Virus record (IMG/VR): IMGVR_UViG_3300048446_000378
Coordinates: 1 to 32,881 of that record
Strand: one strand, 5' to 3'
Source: a virus
Length of the DNA stretch: 32,881 nucleotides
Every line of letters begins with the position of its first letter. Within the stretch, counting starts at the first letter, position 1. The translations under genes were made by a program, and so were the position numbers. The notes under the pieces were generated by a model that saw only the letters and a program-made list of their open reading frames with translations, searched no databases and was not told where the DNA came from. Below, in pieces: positions 32,430-32,881 of the stretch.

Positions 32430-32881
32430 ATGCCAAAGTTATTAGAACCACAAGGCCCAGAGCCACTCGCTAGACAGATGGCGATGAGAGAATCCCGCAG
32501 AAAAGGCAGCGGTGACTTCCTAGACATTATGTCCGAGATGGCCTCCAGAGACGCTGAGTCTGGTACGGACGTAGGCAGGGGCATGTCAGCCCCAGTGCAG
32601 CCTGACCGGGGAACTCCAGCCATGCTGGCCTCAATGACGACAGCCGGTAATCAGGAGGGCGGTGGGTTAGTGAGTCGGGCTAAGGCCCAAGTCATGCCGG
32701 TGTCAGGTAGGTTTAATCTGTTCGGCGGCATGAGGGGTGCTCCTAGTGGTGGTCAGCAGAAGAAAGGTGGCGGTTGTTATAGAGGCCCAAACGGTCAGAT
32801 GATCTGCCCAACACAGCAGGGGGGGAGTCAAGTCGGTACTCCCGATGATGGCATTAAGGCTGGTGGCGGTATGCCCATTAT
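32430..32881 (+). CDS. Gly/Met-rich unknown, 5' part only
   Basis: ATG 32430 preceded by AGGTGA at 32421-32426; open to the window end (150 codons, no stop). Met, Gly, Ser and Gln are abundant (MAMRESRRKGSGDFLDIMSEMASRDAE-type start, GQQKKGGG, QQGGSQ) and the protein looks disordered. Two cysteines, CYRGPNGQMIC, lie near residues 115-125 and could pair or bind a metal. No family recognised. 32381-32429 before it holds no terminator I can support. Only the N-terminal part is visible, so length and role are unknown. Confidence 0.6.
   Translation, partial: MPKLLEPQGPEPLARQMAMRESRRKGSGDFLDIMSEMASRDAESGTDVGRGMSAPVQPDRGTPAMLASMTTAGNQEGGGLVSRAKAQVMPVSGRFNLFGGMRGAPSGGQQKKGGGCYRGPNGQMICPTQQGGSQVGTPDDGIKAGGGMPI

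Overview
This window is a stretch of the genome of a tailed double-stranded DNA phage, most probably with a short, podovirus-type tail. Every gene I can support lies on the + strand, genes abut or overlap by a few bases, and all three standard stop codons are used as stops. A complete virion-building set can be read: scaffold-like protein, major capsid protein, decoration-like protein, small and large terminase, portal, head-tail adaptor, a very large tail nozzle, internal-virion-like proteins and two tail fibres. I see no tail tube, sheath, tape measure or frameshifted tail chaperone pair, which argues against a long tail. There are no replication, lysis, integration or tRNA genes, so host and lifestyle cannot be read from the sequence; an environmental bacterium is the most I would infer.

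Layout. 1-230: the 3' end of an upstream gene, closed by a textbook intrinsic terminator. 298-2663: four unrecognised small to medium genes; the first is a 43-codon Lys/Cys-rich ORF behind a near-perfect Shine-Dalgarno. 2726-5567: the capsid block (scaffold-like, major capsid, decoration-like), closed by a hairpin with an anti-Shine-Dalgarno loop and a second intrinsic terminator (5571-5644). 5647-10248: the packaging block (zinc-finger TerS, TerL, small SH3-like protein, portal). 10248-10769: an endonuclease VII-type HNH gene wedged into the 5' end of the next gene. 10507-17977: a conserved-looking unknown, the head-tail adaptor and a 1,882-residue nozzle. 17970-23740: six unknowns, several rich in charged or disordered sequence, in the position where podoviruses encode internal or ejected proteins. 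23753-31433: host-recognition block with a 487-residue fibre, two small fibre-associated proteins, a 1,374-residue repeat-rich fibre and two unknowns. 31430-32380: a GT-A-type glycosyltransferase. 32430-end: a Gly-rich gene cut by the window edge.

How it works together (inference). Scaffold and capsid proteins build the procapsid around the portal; TerS and TerL load DNA through the portal; adaptor and nozzle close the vertex; the disordered proteins are candidates for ejection with the DNA; the fibres bind the host, and the glycosyltransferase may decorate virion proteins or host surface glycans. The most unusual points are two long out-of-frame gene overlaps (TerS/TerL, 149 bp; HNH endonuclease/downstream gene, 263 bp), the oversized nozzle with inserted repeat modules, a pair of disordered proteins sharing N-terminus and a short linear motif, and the hairpin carrying an ACCTCCT loop just before the terminator.
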